Shown here piece by piece: positions 43,664-51,012 of a stretch of 64,000 bases of DNA (positions are counted from its first letter, which is position 1; every line of letters begins with the position of its first letter). The stretch is from Candidatus Methanoperedens nitratireducens (GTDB taxonomy: Archaea; Halobacteriota; Methanosarcinia; Methanosarcinales; Methanoperedenaceae): the NCBI RefSeq assembly GCF_000685155.1, contig NZ_JMIY01000005.1, positions 218,780 through 282,779 of the forward strand, given 5' to 3'. The notes below the pieces were generated by a model that made no database searches, had not been told where the DNA came from, and saw only the letters and a program-made list of their open reading frames with translations. A program made the translations under genes and the position numbers.

Positions 43664-43684
43664 AAATAAAGCTGAAAAAAAAGG
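43664..43684 (-). promoter_or_regulatory. Viral late promoter, copy 6
   Basis: CCTTTTTTTTCAGCTTTATTT on the minus strand, just upstream of the portal gene and just downstream of the CRISPR array. Confidence 0.8.
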
Positions 43685-43706
43685 AATTGAGTCCAATACA
43701 TCTCTT

Positions 43707-43889
43707 GTTACATCCCTACTTCTGATAAATGTCACTCTTCAACCAGGCACGGGCGGGTATCATTTCTCATGCAAAGAACTGTTACATCCCTACTTCTGAT
43801 AAATGTCACTCTTCAACACCTGTCAATTATATCCATCAAGCAGGGTATGAAAGTTACATCCCTACTTCTGATAAATGTCACTCTTCAAC
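43707..43889 (-). CRISPR. Mini CRISPR array: three 37-bp repeats, two spacers
   Basis: Identical 37-bp repeats at 43707-43743, 43781-43817 and 43853-43889; spacers 43744-43780 (37 bp) and 43818-43852 (35 bp) share no sequence. Read on the minus strand (direction of the effector gene) the repeat begins GTTGAAGAGTGACATTTATC and ends AGAAGTAGGGATGTAAC, the GTTG...ATGYAAC layout and 37-nt length I recall for type V-F (Cas12f) repeats. The array lies 82 bp downstream of the Cas12f-like stop. It ends beside late promoter 6 and sits inside a provirus, so it is virus-borne. Confidence 0.9.
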
Positions 43890-43951
43890 ACTACCAGCCC
43901 GATATCGGTTTTTTAGCCGAAATTCAGGCGTGCTGGCAATTTATTGAAATA

Positions 43952-43960
43952 CTTATAAAG
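43952..43960 (-). promoter_or_regulatory. Candidate TATA box for the CRISPR array
   Basis: CTTTATAAG on the minus strand, about 65 nt upstream of the first repeat. The intervening leader can fold (CCAGC/GCTGG around CCGATATCGG). Confidence 0.5.
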
Positions 43961-43971
43961 ACAAGAAAACA

Positions 43972-45558
43972 CTATTGCATAGACACAATATTATTTGCCT
44001 GATTTATAAGTTGATTAACTTCATATCCGCAGGACTCACATTTAAAGTTTTTGATACCTTTGATAAGCTGCGTAATCGCCTTCGCGGGTTTTTTCCCGTT
44101 CTTTTGCTTCGCACCACATGACGAGCATACAAGATCATTGCATTTGTTATATTTGATCTCTACAATCGGTATGCTTACCTGCATCGCTTTGTGCCTTAGG
44201 TAGTCCTGCTGCTGAACGACTGGCCACAGGTTCTTCAGGTAATTCAACTGCTTACCGAAGTTCTGTGTTATGCCATTGCCAACATCCCATAGCAGTATCT
44301 TGGGATTCTCTGACTGTTCCATGATATAATCTACCACCTTCCTTGATATCTGGTGATTATACGTGGATACATACCTCTGTTCTACGTTACCTCTTCTCCG
44401 TATCTTCTTCCTTCTGCGCCTGATCTTTCTCATTTTTTCATCAGGTGACTTTCTTACCGTAATCTCTGCCCGCTTCTCTTTGAAGTGCCTCTTAGAGAAC
44501 GCAAGCTGACCTGTTGACATCCACTTAACCGAATTAAGCGCACCATCCTCATCGTATCCAAACACTCCTATCCTGGTTGGCGATGACAGGACAACGAACG
44601 GATCACACTCTTCAATAGCAGGGGGCTGCTTGACCTTGATCTCCAGTGGATACATTAGATAGTAGTCGCCATTCTTTTTTGTGATGTTGCAATATACGTT
44701 ATTGTCTGCTTCCATCTTCAGGATATACTGCTTAAGATACTCTTTGCCCCAGAAGTCTATCCTCTTCCTGCCTTTCCCCCATAATGTGAGATAAAGCTCT
44801 CCGTTATCCCACTGTACAAACCCGGAAGCCATCATTATGGTTCTGCACTCTTCAAGATGCGGAAATGATATTGGTCGTTTCAGCCGCCTCACATCCATGA
44901 GTTTATCATGCAGCCTTCTGATCTCTTTCTGTTCTTTGTCTGAGAAATCACGGAATACCTCTTTTGTAGCATGTGCCTTTGCGGTTTTCCATATCATCTT
45001 TGGGTTACTGCGCTTTGTATCTGCTGCCTTCTGCTCTATCAGCATTGCAGCGTGCAGGTATCGCTGATCTGGATATGATGATAGCTCTGCTTCAACCACC
45101 CCTAACTCTCTGTTGCGCTTGATCCTCCAGGCATTGTATGATTTCCACATTGCGTATGCTTGAGAGAACAGCATCGCGTAATGCGTCTTAACCGGGATTT
45201 CTATGACGCTTTTTAAGTCGTTTGCCACTACACGGTCACCTACACCATATATTTCTTTTCGCACAGTGTATTCACTGTACGTTTTCATAGCGCAGGATGA
45301 GCAGTATTTTCGATTGGTGTATCGATTAAGAAAGGTTAGATTCTTTTCTGTATTGCATTCAGGACATACGCCGTCGATACGGTTTTCTTTCGGGATCTCT
45401 TCAAACCGTGAAACAAATACTTGATATCGTTTCTCGATTTCGTTCAGTGACCAGTTAATGCCAGTTCTGAATGCCTCAAAAAGGGTTTTTAGTTCCTGCT
45501 CTTGTGGTATTATCAAATTAAGCTTTATGCCTACTGTTTTCATCACATTTTCCAAAAT
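43972..45558 (-). CDS. Cas12f1-like CRISPR effector with substituted RuvC triad
   Basis: 528 aa from TTG 45558 (AGGTGAT upstream; ATG 45546 also possible). Un1Cas12f1, from memory, is 529 aa. N-terminal zinc finger C64-x2-C67-x17-C85-x2-C88 sits where Cas12f1 has one. The C-terminal half is a TnpB/Cas12f RuvC: basic RRRRKKIRRR bridge, NHQISRKVVDYI, LRHKAMQVSIPIVEI, CSSCG and CESCG zinc finger, NQANNI end. At the three catalytic positions, where D, E and D are expected, I read IGVF (F333), ILLWD (W424) and NQLINQA (L517). It is thus probably nuclease-dead but RNA/DNA-binding. A CRISPR array follows; a tracrRNA candidate precedes. A degenerate TnpB is the alternative, but array, size and N-terminal zinc finger favour Cas12f. 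Confidence 0.85.
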   Translation of the reverse strand: MLENVMKTVGIKLNLIIPQEQELKTLFEAFRTGINWSLNEIEKRYQVFVSRFEEIPKENRIDGVCPECNTEKNLTFLNRYTNRKYCSSCAMKTYSEYTVRKEIYGVGDRVVANDLKSVIEIPVKTHYAMLFSQAYAMWKSYNAWRIKRNRELGVVEAELSSYPDQRYLHAAMLIEQKAADTKRSNPKMIWKTAKAHATKEVFRDFSDKEQKEIRRLHDKLMDVRRLKRPISFPHLEECRTIMMASGFVQWDNGELYLTLWGKGRKRIDFWGKEYLKQYILKMEADNNVYCNITKKNGDYYLMYPLEIKVKQPPAIEECDPFVVLSSPTRIGVFGYDEDGALNSVKWMSTGQLAFSKRHFKEKRAEITVRKSPDEKMRKIRRRRKKIRRRGNVEQRYVSTYNHQISRKVVDYIMEQSENPKILLWDVGNGITQNFGKQLNYLKNLWPVVQQQDYLRHKAMQVSIPIVEIKYNKCNDLVCSSCGAKQKNGKKPAKAITQLIKGIKNFKCESCGYEVNQLINQANNIVSMQ

Positions 45559-45570
45559 ATCACCTGTATT

Positions 45571-45678
45571 GAAGTAGGGTTGGCTCTCCGCCAAAATGAC
45601 GGGAGCCACCTTGCGCGCTGTAACGGGCACGCATTGCACAGCGCATATAGCACTATACAATCGCATCTTAGATATGCT
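45571..45678 (-). ncRNA. Candidate tracrRNA of the Cas12f-like system
   Basis: On the minus strand, just upstream of the effector start: hairpin GCGCTGT/ACAGCGC (45615-45621 with 45638-45644), hairpin GGCTC-CCG/CGG-GAGCC (45582-45607), then CCCTACTTC (45571-45579), an exact complement of GAAGTAGGG in the repeat; pairing extends to 11 of 12 positions. About 108 nt from the predicted start. A 5' location with terminal anti-repeat fits Cas12f tracrRNA. It may instead, or also, be the mRNA leader. Confidence 0.65.
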
Positions 45679-45700
45679 ATCGTTCCTATACATCTCTATA

Positions 45701-45716
45701 ATATATAACACTTTCG
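45701..45716 (-). promoter_or_regulatory. BRE/TATA promoter of the tracrRNA-Cas12f unit
   Basis: CGAAAGTGTTATATAT on the minus strand: purine-rich BRE followed by TATA, predicting a start near 45676. It lacks the TTTTTTCAGC element of the viral late promoters, so this unit is probably expressed in the lysogen. Confidence 0.65.
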
Positions 45717-45722
45717 ATCATA

Positions 45723-45914
45723 TTAGTTCTTGTAGTGGCTCGGGTATTTCTCTGTGTGGAAGAATAATTGCATCGTTGCTTTCCAGTGACCGTCCTTGAT
45801 CTCTCGGACATCGAGCAGGTAATCGAACTTGCCCTGCTTCTCTATGCCGTCTTTGATCGCTTCTGCTTTTTTTTCTACTTCTTTCCGATCTTTTCCTTCT
45901 ACTACGAATACCAG
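45723..45914 (-). CDS. Small viral protein with CTG start (63 aa)
   Basis: CTG lies 8 nt after GGAG of the terminase end; no standard start is in frame. The product is a well-formed alpha/beta sequence: VFVVEGKDRKEVEKKAEAIK, KFDYLLDVREIKDGHWKATM, ending HTEKYPSHYKN. Immediately downstream of the terminase stop and just before the Cas12f promoter. Unknown function. Confidence 0.6.
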   Translation of the reverse strand: MVFVVEGKDRKEVEKKAEAIKDGIEKQGKFDYLLDVREIKDGHWKATMQLFFHTEKYPSHYKN

Positions 45915-45915
45915 G

Positions 45916-47223
45916 CTACCAGCTCCTTTTTGATACCACTATGCTGCTGAATCGGTTCACGTCGCCGCTGCCTTCGGATGCGGTCACAGCGAAATCAAAT
46001 GCGTCAAATGTGTCGTCATGCGATGCGTCCGGGAATAAGCAGAGCTCGTCCACAAATACGGCCATGTCTTTGCGCAGGAATACTTTCTTATTCTCGAATA
46101 GTGCGCTGCGCCTCTGCGCTCTTGTCACTTTGTCTTTGACCGTCTGCAGTTCCTTGATCGGAAGCGTGGTTGTCCTGATCAGTTCCTGCGCAAGAGCTCG
46201 CTGGTACTGGTTGATCTCTATTCCGATGCTGACAGGCTGCCACTGCTGCGCCTTGAGTCTGATGATCTCCTGCTGCGCCTTGAAGCTGAGCCGGTCGCGG
46301 TACAGATCCAGGACGTAGATACTGCCGTTAGGATCGATTCCTAGTGTCATGAGCGCGAAGTAATCGGCGGTCTCTTTTTCGCTTATTGCGAGATCCACGC
46401 CCTGGTATATTTTCAGCTTCTGCGGTGCCCTGTCATGATCATAGAACTGCATCCACTCAAAGCGGAATATGTGCCCCTGCTTTGCCAGCTCGACATCGTT
46501 CTGGTATTGCATTGAGAATATAAGGCTGCCGAGCTCTGCCTTTATCTGCAGCAGATCCGTGGAAGAAAACTTTGCAGGCCACAGACTGGAGCCGTCGTCC
46601 TGGATGGCGCGCTGGATCTGGACGCTGTACTGCTTGCTGTCCATGAGATCCTGGTACAGATCCAGCGGATGATAGCGCGTACCTATGACTACAAGCTGGC
46701 CGTGCGGTTCCAGGGTTGGAAGTAATGCAGTACGATACCACTCGCTGAGCTTCCTGCGCTGCAGCTCTGTCCTGGCGTTCTCGAAATCAACGATGTCGTC
46801 GGCTATGATAATATCAAAATGCTTGCTGATCACCGCGCCTGACGCACCTAATGCAGTGAGTGTGCTTTCTTTTGCCACTATGGTCCTGCCTGAAACGGAG
46901 AGCTCGCTTTCAGTCCACTTATCGCTTTTGAAAGTCCCGAAGAGCTCAAGCAGCCGTGAGTTTCCTTCCAGGTGTGCTTTCATTTCTCTCAAAAATGATT
47001 CTGCCTGGCTCTGCGTGTTGCTCACAACAAGGATCCTTGTGTTGCGGTTCTGTACTATCTTCCAGAGGCAATAGCCGATATCTCCTATCGTGGATTTGCC
47101 GAAGCCGCGCGGCGCAAGATCGAGCGATTTCTTACTGCAGGTGATATGCTCAAGGATCTTCCTGTGGTGCTGTTCTACCTGATAGCCCAGAACATTTCCC
47201 AGGAAATAATCTTGATCGAGCAT
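45916..47223 (-). CDS. Terminase large subunit
   Basis: About 435 aa from ATG 47223 (upstream starts would overlap the small subunit gene). ATPase: Walker A-like LAPRGFGKST, Walker B FDIIIADDIVDFE. Nuclease: VDLAISEKETADYF (first Asp), IGIEINQYQ and the late HDDTFDAFDFA acidic site. Packages viral DNA into the prohead. Confidence 0.93.
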   Translation of the reverse strand: MLDQDYFLGNVLGYQVEQHHRKILEHITCSKKSLDLAPRGFGKSTIGDIGYCLWKIVQNRNTRILVVSNTQSQAESFLREMKAHLEGNSRLLELFGTFKSDKWTESELSVSGRTIVAKESTLTALGASGAVISKHFDIIIADDIVDFENARTELQRRKLSEWYRTALLPTLEPHGQLVVIGTRYHPLDLYQDLMDSKQYSVQIQRAIQDDGSSLWPAKFSSTDLLQIKAELGSLIFSMQYQNDVELAKQGHIFRFEWMQFYDHDRAPQKLKIYQGVDLAISEKETADYFALMTLGIDPNGSIYVLDLYRDRLSFKAQQEIIRLKAQQWQPVSIGIEINQYQRALAQELIRTTTLPIKELQTVKDKVTRAQRRSALFENKKVFLRKDMAVFVDELCLFPDASHDDTFDAFDFAVTASEGSGDVNRFSSIVVSKRSW

Positions 47224-47233
47224 GCAGAGCGCT

Positions 47234-47743
47234 TTAGTAGATAGCAGCCTGTTTGAGCTTTGATATGATCCTGGCTCTTCCGACATCGTCCACCTCCTCT
47301 AAAATTACTTTCATGAACTCATTGAACTGCTGGTTTACCTGTACGTTTACCTGTACCTCAGGTACTGAGAACCTGCCAAGACGTTTATCAAGAGAATCCA
47401 GAGCAGCAACGGCCTTGTCCAGCCCCTGTATAGCTGTCCTGATATCGCCGTCCTCTTTTGCCTGTCTTGCGAGGTCACGGATCTCTGTGATGAGCTCCTG
47501 CCTGGCCTGTACTGTGTCGAGCTCGAGCTCTATGACTTTAACCTTCAGCTTCTCGTTTTTCTCAATTACGTCGCGGTGAAGCCTGGCCTGTGCCGTGAAA
47601 TACCGCTGAACTGTGTTGAAGGTTATAGATTGTTTCGATACGTCGGTTAAAATTCTGGCGATTTCTCGAACTGATTTATTTTTTTCTTTCAATTCCTTTG
47701 CCTGTGATTCCAGGCTTAGTTCAACGATTTTATTGAGTTTCAT
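47234..47743 (-). CDS. Terminase small subunit
   Basis: 169 aa. N-terminal helix-turn-helix (KSVREIARILTDVSKQSITFN), long central coiled coil, C-terminal helix. ATGA overlap with the upstream zinc protein gene. Recognises viral DNA for packaging. Confidence 0.8.
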   Translation of the reverse strand: MKLNKIVELSLESQAKELKEKNKSVREIARILTDVSKQSITFNTVQRYFTAQARLHRDVIEKNEKLKVKVIELELDTVQARQELITEIRDLARQAKEDGDIRTAIQGLDKAVAALDSLDKRLGRFSVPEVQVNVQVNQQFNEFMKVILEEVDDVGRARIISKLKQAAIY

Positions 47744-47886
47744 AATGTATCGGTACGTATCGGCTCAGCCGTTACTTTTTTCCTGTAATCCGTGCATCTA
47801 TCCGGGTTGCAGGAGTTCCGCTTCATACAGCCTCGCTTCTTGAAGTGCACGCAGGACGGTTTGTAGATTTTATTCTTGACGTTCAT
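47740..47886 (-). CDS. Cys-rich small protein (48 aa)
   Basis: MNVKNKIYKPSCVHFKKRGC with four Cys (CVHFKKRGCMKRNSCNPDRC) suggests a zinc knuckle. Very basic. Stop coupled to the terminase small subunit start. Confidence 0.6.
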   Translation of the reverse strand: MNVKNKIYKPSCVHFKKRGCMKRNSCNPDRCTDYRKKVTAEPIRTDTL

Positions 47887-48003
47887 AAGTATAATTGATA
47901 AGTGTTTTCCAGTGCAGCGATTCAGGATGTTTGGCTGCGACTGCACGACATACGCTTGTCTGAATATTGCAATGTTTGCCGCTCCAGCGACAGGATAGGC
48001 AGA

Positions 48004-48471
48004 TCATTCAAGCCCCTCCGCTTTTGCCCGTGCTTCATTGGCATGACTATCGAGGAATTTTATAAGCTGCTGTCTGCTCGAAAACTTCAATTCCTGCTGT
48101 AGTTTTGCATATCCTGCTGAAGATATTGATTTGTTCCTGTGCTGACTTAGTATTTCAGGTCGCTCGCTTAGCTTATTCAGACGTAATTCCTGCAGAGCAT
48201 CGTCCATGATCGCGTGATGCTCTTCTTTCAGCAGTTGCGCCTCTTCCGCTTCCAGCATTTCAAGGTGCTTTGCTGTCTTTTCTCTCAATCGCCTGACTTC
48301 ATCAATCCGCTTATGAGTTGCTTTCTTGCCGTCAAGAAATGTGTCAAGCAGCATTCTTATTACAGGTGTCAGTTGTTTCTCAGGATATAATTCCTGGAAC
48401 TTAGTGATCTGGTCAGGCCTTAAACGAACTGTCAATGAAATCCATGGGGTGCTCAAAGTGCACCCACCCAT
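48004..48471 (-). CDS. DNA-binding protein with ribbon-helix-helix-like N-terminus (155 aa)
   Basis: ISLTVRLRPDQITKFQELYP begins a ribbon-helix-helix-like domain (basic beta strand then helix), followed by a long coiled coil (RRLREKTAKHLEMLEAEEAQ). Start at ATG 48471 or TTG 48456. Four 30-bp iterons lie directly upstream, the first only 10 bp before the ATG, so it may bind them as replication initiator helper or autorepressor. Confidence 0.55.
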   Translation of the reverse strand: MGGCTLSTPWISLTVRLRPDQITKFQELYPEKQLTPVIRMLLDTFLDGKKATHKRIDEVRRLREKTAKHLEMLEAEEAQLLKEEHHAIMDDALQELRLNKLSERPEILSQHRNKSISSAGYAKLQQELKFSSRQQLIKFLDSHANEARAKAEGLE

Positions 48472-48480
48472 ACCGATTGT

Positions 48481-48668
48481 TGAGATACCTTGAGATACCT
48501 CATTTTTAGAAAGTCTGAGATACCTTGAGATACCTCATTTTTAGACTGTTTATATAAAATATCTAACAGAGTCTGAGATACCTTGAGATACCTCATTTTT
48601 AGACAGTTACCTTCTGATGCTGTTTTTGCTATTAAATTTGAGATACCTTGAGATACCTCATTTTTAGA
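48481..48668. repeat. Iteron cluster: four 30-bp repeats, candidate replication origin
   Basis: TGAGATACCTTGAGATACCT plus CATTTTTAGA is repeated exactly at 48481-48510, 48516-48545, 48574-48603 and 48639-48668. Each unit contains a tandem TGAGATACCT pair. Spacings are 5, 28 and 35 bp. Between the MCM gene and a DNA-binding protein gene, this looks like an iteron origin or a multi-site operator. A further exact tandem, GGTTGCGGTA twice, is at 48789-48808, next to a TATATATATA tract. Confidence 0.8.
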
Positions 48669-48853
48669 CAGTTGATTTACATAGTTGTGTTTGTTTTGGT
48701 CGCTGTATGCTGGTTTTTTTGGTGTTTTGCGTGACTGTGTTGTTGTTTCTGAAAAAAAGGCGTATATATATAAAATGTTTTTTATTGAGGTTGCGGTAGG
48801 TTGCGGTATCTCTAACGAATATATTCTACACGTATAAGGGATTTTTTTAAACA

Positions 48854-50860
48854 TTAACTCACCTTAAACTTTTTCCCTTTGAGCTCACAGATCTCGCCGA
48901 CATTTTTGAGCCTCTCGATCAGCATTTCGATCTGTTTCTTATCAAAGCCGAGAGCCTCACACTCAAGAATAATCTCTCCGATCGGGGCCAAACCGCCGGA
49001 TCTCTCTGATACAGACCTGACGATATTCAAAAACGACTTGATCATGTCGCGCTGGCTTTTCCCCATTCCGGTATTAATAATATCTGAATCAAGTCTACCT
49101 TTTTCATCAACGATCGTCTGATCCAGGCTCGCATCAATCAGCCTGCTTGCACGAAGGACGTGCTCGGACGTAACAACATCACTTAAAGCAAGCTGCGCCT
49201 CTGCCTTTGAAAGCCGGAGTAACGCCTCTGCATACCGCGCAGTCACCGCGACAGTCTCTCCCGTGCTCCGGCGCCGTGCAGTCAGGTATTTCTTTACGAT
49301 CTCATCTCTCAGTTCTTCAGGTATCTTCGGCTGAATGGTCTGAGCATATGCAATGTATTTTTGCATATCTTCAAGCGGAATAATATTCTTGTATTCTTCC
49401 TCAACACCGGTCCAGGCGTCAAAGATCTTAGTGACTATATGCCTGTCTTTTTCGTCATTGACATCATCCTGCAGCAAAAAGATCAGGTCGAACCGGCTGA
49501 GCGTGTCAGGCGGGATATCGATCTGATCAGTGAGCGGCACAAATCTATCAAACCGCCCATACTTCGGATTCTGGAACGCCACAACGAAGCACCGGGTCCA
49601 GAGCTTCAGATTGAACCCGGCCTTATTGATCTCGAACTGGCAGTTGCTCAGGGCATCATTCAGGCTGCGAACCTCGGTTTTAAATTTATCGAACTCATCA
49701 AGCCCGATCCCGCCGCCGTCCGCAAGCACCAGGGCGCCGGCCTCAACGCTCAATGATCCGCCTGCAAAATCATCCTTCACGACTGCAGCAGTTAGCCCGG
49801 CTTTGCTGCTCCCCGTTCCGCTGCTCATCACCAGGTTCGGCATTACGGCCTTCAGCGCAAGCTTCAGGTTTGTTTTTGCCATTCCAGGATCAGAGCATAT
49901 AAGTGTATGAGAATATTCTCTCTGCGGTGTTCCGTCAGGTCTTAGCTTATATCCGTTACTCACTGCACTGCAAAGAATCCCTTCTTTCTCTAGTACTAAC
50001 CCATGTACTGTTGGCGCAAAACTCTGAACAAGCTGATCTATAATATCCGGACTTGAAGCTTTTTCTCGCATTCGCTGCCCGTCTTCATAAGTCAGCGTCA
50101 CCGTCTTATGCCCCTCGTTCACACGAATATAGTTAGCATCAATACAGAGGTCAAGAAAAGGTGTCTTGTTATTCGATTTCACGCGCTGGTAAGCTCTCAA
50201 AACCCCAGTAATAGTTACCTTGTTGCCAGGCAGCACAGATCCTGCAATATCATCCGAAATATACACATCTATTGTCTGGCTCTTCTCCCCGCTTCTCAGA
50301 TCTTCAGTCAGTTCCTGCAGCCGTATAGTCTGAAAGTCTATTTTTTCCGACCTCTCCTGTACGAATTTAAGTGCGGTTTTGCGCCCGCAGAGGTCATTGC
50401 CGCAGGTGTAAGGCTCTACGAACCTGTTATTATCTTGCTGCACAAACGTGATCTCATCGCATCTTAGACACTGGAATGCTGCGACTGTAGTTTTAGGGAT
50501 CACGTCTGTTGCCCTCTGCACTATTCCGTCAAGTGCTATAAGCTTGCCAACATGCTCCTGTCTCAGATCACGGCGCCGTATTTTCTCGCTGCAATCTGAT
50601 ATCCTTATGTTTGCTTTTTTCAGGTCAACGTCGACTGGCAGATCAATTGTTGATAGGGCCTCGATGGCATGCTCTAAAACCGTATCTGGATTATCAAGAA
50701 GCTCATTAGCAACAACATAGTTATATCGGTTCAACGTGGGAAATTGTACTATCAGGCTCCTGCTCTCAGGGTAATTATCTGCTAAGGTGAGAACATCATC
50801 CCAGTAATATTTCCTGAGAAATTCATCCCAGAAAGCGACAGACGATTTCACAGAATCCAT
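48854..50860 (-). CDS. MCM replicative helicase (viral)
   Basis: 668 aa. N-terminal OB/zinc region (CLRCDEI...CGNDLCGRK), then AAA+ motifs: Walker A SDPGMAKT (unusual M and T compared with GDPGxAKS), Walker B LADGGGIGLDEFDKF, arginine finger LSRFDLIFLL, and a C-terminal winged helix. It unwinds viral DNA. The ATG overlaps the upstream stop (TAATG). Viral MCMs usually derive from the host gene. Confidence 0.94.
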   Translation of the reverse strand: MDSVKSSVAFWDEFLRKYYWDDVLTLADNYPESRSLIVQFPTLNRYNYVVANELLDNPDTVLEHAIEALSTIDLPVDVDLKKANIRISDCSEKIRRRDLRQEHVGKLIALDGIVQRATDVIPKTTVAAFQCLRCDEITFVQQDNNRFVEPYTCGNDLCGRKTALKFVQERSEKIDFQTIRLQELTEDLRSGEKSQTIDVYISDDIAGSVLPGNKVTITGVLRAYQRVKSNNKTPFLDLCIDANYIRVNEGHKTVTLTYEDGQRMREKASSPDIIDQLVQSFAPTVHGLVLEKEGILCSAVSNGYKLRPDGTPQREYSHTLICSDPGMAKTNLKLALKAVMPNLVMSSGTGSSKAGLTAAVVKDDFAGGSLSVEAGALVLADGGGIGLDEFDKFKTEVRSLNDALSNCQFEINKAGFNLKLWTRCFVVAFQNPKYGRFDRFVPLTDQIDIPPDTLSRFDLIFLLQDDVNDEKDRHIVTKIFDAWTGVEEEYKNIIPLEDMQKYIAYAQTIQPKIPEELRDEIVKKYLTARRRSTGETVAVTARYAEALLRLSKAEAQLALSDVVTSEHVLRASRLIDASLDQTIVDEKGRLDSDIINTGMGKSQRDMIKSFLNIVRSVSERSGGLAPIGEIILECEALGFDKKQIEMLIERLKNVGEICELKGKKFKVS

Positions 50861-51012
50861 TATCTACCCTCACGTTTTTTTGAATGCTGTAAAATGTTGC
50901 ACCTTTCTGAAAAAGTGCATTCGTCTTCAAAACAAACAGAATTGACGCTTAGATATTTATTCAAATCTGCGCAATAAAATCCGATAGTATGATGATTCTT
51001 TTCACCAGTCAT
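50860..51012 (-). CDS. Small Cys-containing protein (50 aa)
   Basis: TAATG overlap on both sides (HNH gene and MCM). TGEKNHHTIGFYCADLNKYL and CFEDECTFSERC give four Cys, possibly zinc-binding. Confidence 0.6.
   Translation of the reverse strand: MTGEKNHHTIGFYCADLNKYLSVNSVCFEDECTFSERCNILQHSKKREGR

Noticed and set aside
43972-45558. Insertion sequence with TnpB
   Set aside because: No tnpA, no element ends or target duplication; the adjacent true repeat-spacer array, the N-terminal zinc finger and the 528-aa size fit Cas12f better.
45559-45711. N-terminal extension of the Cas12f-like frame
   Set aside because: It runs through the promoter, hairpins and anti-repeat, and the TTG at 45558 has a proper ribosome-binding site.
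47193-47208. 15/16 match to the viral operator (CATTTCCCAGGAAATA) inside the terminase gene
   Set aside because: Lies in conserved coding sequence far from a promoter; a similar 14/16 match at 50808-50823 in the MCM gene was set aside for the same reason.
48453-48854. Frame encoding repeated NEVSQGIS segments
   Set aside because: It is a translation of the iteron DNA repeats; no ribosome-binding site and no plausible protein.
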